A DNA stretch of 14,731 nucleotides, taken from JAVKBW01 sp964352715 (lineage in GTDB: Bacteria > Pseudomonadota > Alphaproteobacteria > UBA8366 > Aestuariispiraceae). The stretch lies in the NCBI GenBank assembly GCA_964352715.1, contig CAYGSU010000084.1, positions 1 to 14,731 on the forward strand, read 5' to 3'. Under the pieces are notes generated by a model. The model had not been told where the DNA came from and searched no databases. It saw only the letters and a program-made list of their open reading frames with translations. Positions 12,916 to 14,731 of the stretch are shown here, in pieces (position 1 is the first letter of the stretch; each line of letters starts with the position of its first letter). Position numbers and translations under genes: made by a program.

Positions 12916-14730
12916 ATGAGCGATGAATACCGCGAGGAACTGCTGGGCCATTACCAGCGGGAACTGAGCTATCTGCGGCGCATGGGGGCGGCATTTGCCG
13001 AATCCTACCCGAAGGTCGCCGCAAGGCTGGAAATGGGGCCGACCGATACGCCGGACCCGCATGTCGAACGGCTGATCGAAAGTTTCGCCTTCCTGACCGG
13101 CCGGATCCAGCAGAACCTGGATGCCGAGTTTCCGCAAATACCGCAGGCGCTGCTGGGCACGTTGTATCCGCAATTCGTCAATCCGCTGCCGTCGATGGCA
13201 ATTGCGAAATTCGAGGTCGATCCCGATCGTGGCAAGCTGACAACAGGCTATACGATTCAGCCGGGCGCGCCGGCCTTCGCGGAAGCGCCGAACGGGCTGA
13301 CCTGCCGGTTCCGAACCGGGTATCCGGTAACCCTGTGGCCGCTGGAAGTCGCATCCGCCGGGTTCGAGACGACCGACCGTTATGATTTTCTGGACAACCG
13401 CACGGATGTAAACGCCGTGTTGCGGCTGTCGATCAAAACCCTCGGCGAGGACATACGGAATCTCGACCTGTCACGCCTGCGGTTTTTCCTTAATGGTGAA
13501 CGGGTGCTGACCGACGAACTTTACGAATTGCTGTTCGTGCAGACCAACGGCGTGGTTCTGATCGGCGACGACAAGCGTAACAAACCGGTCGCCTTGTCAC
13601 CCGATGCTCTGCAGCCGGTCGGATTCGAACGGCAGGACATCATTCTGGAATACCCGCCGCAGGCCCAGCCGGCCTATGCTTTCCTGCAGGAATTCTTCGC
13701 CTTTCCCGAAAAGTTCCTGTTTTTCGATATCAATGAACTGAACCGCGCCGATGCGGAAAATACGCTGGATATTCTGTTTCTCCTCGACCGCACACCGCCG
13801 CGCCGGATGACGGTGAACGCAGCAAACTTCCAGCTTGGCTGCACACCCATCGTCAACCTGTTCCGCAAGACATCGGAACCGATCCGGCTTGATGAAAGGA
13901 CGACCGACTACCGGTTGTCGCCTGATTACCGCCGCGACCGGATCACCGAAATCCATTCCATCCGGTCGGTCACGGCATCGAACCTGCCGCAGGCCGATGC
14001 CTATCAGGTAGAACCGTTCTTCTCGTTCTCGCATGACGCCAACCGACGCGGCGCGCGGGCTTTCTGGCATGGACGGCGAGAGGCGTCTGACCGGCCGGGT
14101 ATTCGCGGGTCCGACATGATCCTGTCGTTTCTCGATCTCGATTTCCGGCCGACCATGCCGGCGACGACGACGCTTTACGCCCATACCCTGTGCACCAACC
14201 GGGGGCTGGCGGAACAGTTGCAGGCCGGTGCGCTGCTGACCATCGAGGAGGCGGCCCCGGTGCGCCGCATCGTCTCGCTGACCAAACCGACCCGCCAGCT
14301 TGATCCGCCACTGGGCGGCGAAACCCTGTGGCGGCTGGTTTCGCATCTGTCGGTAAACTTTCTCTCGCTCAGCCAGTTTGACGGTTCGCTGAAGGCGTTG
14401 CAGGAAATTCTGCGGCTGCACGCCATACCGGGTGACCCGGCGATGGAACAGCAGATAAACGGCATCGTCGAAATGCATTGCCGTCCGTCGGTCCGACGGA
14501 TCGGGCTCGAGGCCTGGCGCGGCTTTGTGCGTGGTGTCGATGTCGAGCTGACCTTCGATGAAAGCGCTTATGTCGGTTCCAGCGCGATTCTGCTGGCGAG
14601 CATCGTGAACCGGTTTTTCGGGCTATATGCGACGGTCAACGCCTATGTCGGGTTGACCGCAAAACTGCGCAGCCGTGATGGAGTATGGAAACGATGGCCG
14701 GCAAGAGCAGGCGACCAGACCCTGTTATAG
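12916..14730 (+). CDS. tssF: T6SS baseplate protein TssF
   Basis: A complete 604-residue TssF (ImpG/VasA), the largest T6SS baseplate wedge protein, which assembles with TssG around TssK and TssE. Family features: the N-terminal YYRREL-like segment HYQRELSYLRRMGAAFAESYPKVAARL (12-38), DPHVERLIESFAFLTGRIQQNLDAEFPQIPQALLGTLYPQFVNPLPSM, an FFDINELNRADAENTLDILFLL stretch, NCTPIVNLF-like LGCTPIVNLFRKTSEPIRL, LSLSQFDGSLKALQEILRL, and the C-terminal ERFF/YATVNAYVGL-type segment RFFGLYATVNAYVGLTAKLR, ending WPARAGDQTLL. GAAAGG lies nine bases upstream of the ATG. The TAG stop is the penultimate triplet of the window, so the gene is whole. It overlaps the likely tssG start. Confidence 0.95.
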   Translation: MSDEYREELLGHYQRELSYLRRMGAAFAESYPKVAARLEMGPTDTPDPHVERLIESFAFLTGRIQQNLDAEFPQIPQALLGTLYPQFVNPLPSMAIAKFEVDPDRGKLTTGYTIQPGAPAFAEAPNGLTCRFRTGYPVTLWPLEVASAGFETTDRYDFLDNRTDVNAVLRLSIKTLGEDIRNLDLSRLRFFLNGERVLTDELYELLFVQTNGVVLIGDDKRNKPVALSPDALQPVGFERQDIILEYPPQAQPAYAFLQEFFAFPEKFLFFDINELNRADAENTLDILFLLDRTPPRRMTVNAANFQLGCTPIVNLFRKTSEPIRLDERTTDYRLSPDYRRDRITEIHSIRSVTASNLPQADAYQVEPFFSFSHDANRRGARAFWHGRREASDRPGIRGSDMILSFLDLDFRPTMPATTTLYAHTLCTNRGLAEQLQAGALLTIEEAAPVRRIVSLTKPTRQLDPPLGGETLWRLVSHLSVNFLSLSQFDGSLKALQEILRLHAIPGDPAMEQQINGIVEMHCRPSVRRIGLEAWRGFVRGVDVELTFDESAYVGSSAILLASIVNRFFGLYATVNAYVGLTAKLRSRDGVWKRWPARAGDQTLL

Positions 14731-14731
14731 A
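14694..14731 (+). CDS. tssG: Probable start of TssG (only first codons in window)
   Basis: Within the end of tssF, in another frame, an ATG at 14694 with GGAG ten bases upstream opens MAGKSRRPDPVI and runs off the window. The RRPDPVI sequence resembles the beginning of TssG (ImpH/VasB) proteins, and tssG follows tssF directly in most T6SS operons. An in-frame ATG at 14685 (METMAGKS) is an alternative start, but the ribosome-binding site would be too close. The overlap with tssF would be 37-46 bases. The identification rests mainly on gene order. Confidence 0.55.
   Translation, partial: MAGKSRRPDPVI

Noticed and set aside
1..14731. CRISPR array, tRNA or rRNA genes, insertion sequences or prophage genes
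   Set aside because: No regularly spaced repeats, cloverleaf or rRNA sequence, transposase, integrase or terminal inverted repeats flanked by target duplications were seen on either strand.

Overview
The window looks like chromosomal DNA from a Gram-negative bacterium, most likely an alphaproteobacterium. It is moderately GC-rich, and two islands of roughly one-third GC mark the main promoter regions. The thyA-folA pair, a bactofilin, FkbM methyltransferases with a TPY-LLEQEDWFE signature, and a type VI secretion (T6SS) operon all fit that group. The exact order is not resolvable from the sequence alone. A 100-base run of N inside one gene shows that this is a scaffolded draft assembly.

Layout. 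(1) 1-2644, plus strand, housekeeping: the 3' part of thyA overlaps folA by one base, followed by trxB and a bactofilin. (2) 2693-6004, minus strand, a tight three-gene operon read right to left: a von Willebrand A protein, a PP2C-type phosphatase and an atypical protein kinase with a CPWC zinc-ribbon-like element. This is the YegL/PphC/YegI (TerY-P) triad type. (3) 6005-6341: an AT-rich divergent control region. (4) 6342-8517, plus strand: two tandem paralogous FkbM-family methyltransferases, the second interrupted by the assembly gap. (5) 8514-8995, minus strand: two small uncharacterised proteins that are paralogous to each other; one is only 52 residues. (6) 8996-9323: a second, partly AT-rich divergent control region. 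(7) 9324 to the end, plus strand: the start of a T6SS operon in the order tssB, tssC, hcp, an unknown basic protein, tssE, tssF and the first codons of tssG.

How it may work together. TssB/TssC form the contractile sheath, Hcp the inner tube, and TssE/F/G parts of the baseplate. The kinase, phosphatase and vWA genes lie about 3 kb upstream of the T6SS operon. They could be a phosphorylation switch acting on it, analogous to PpkA/PppA in other T6SS, but this is inference from proximity and family. The FkbM pair and the small paralogous pair sit between the two modules and have no obvious published role there. The 163-residue gene between hcp and tssE is the best candidate for an undescribed component or cargo. 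Short TTACTT-type motifs recur in both AT-rich control regions and hint at shared regulation.
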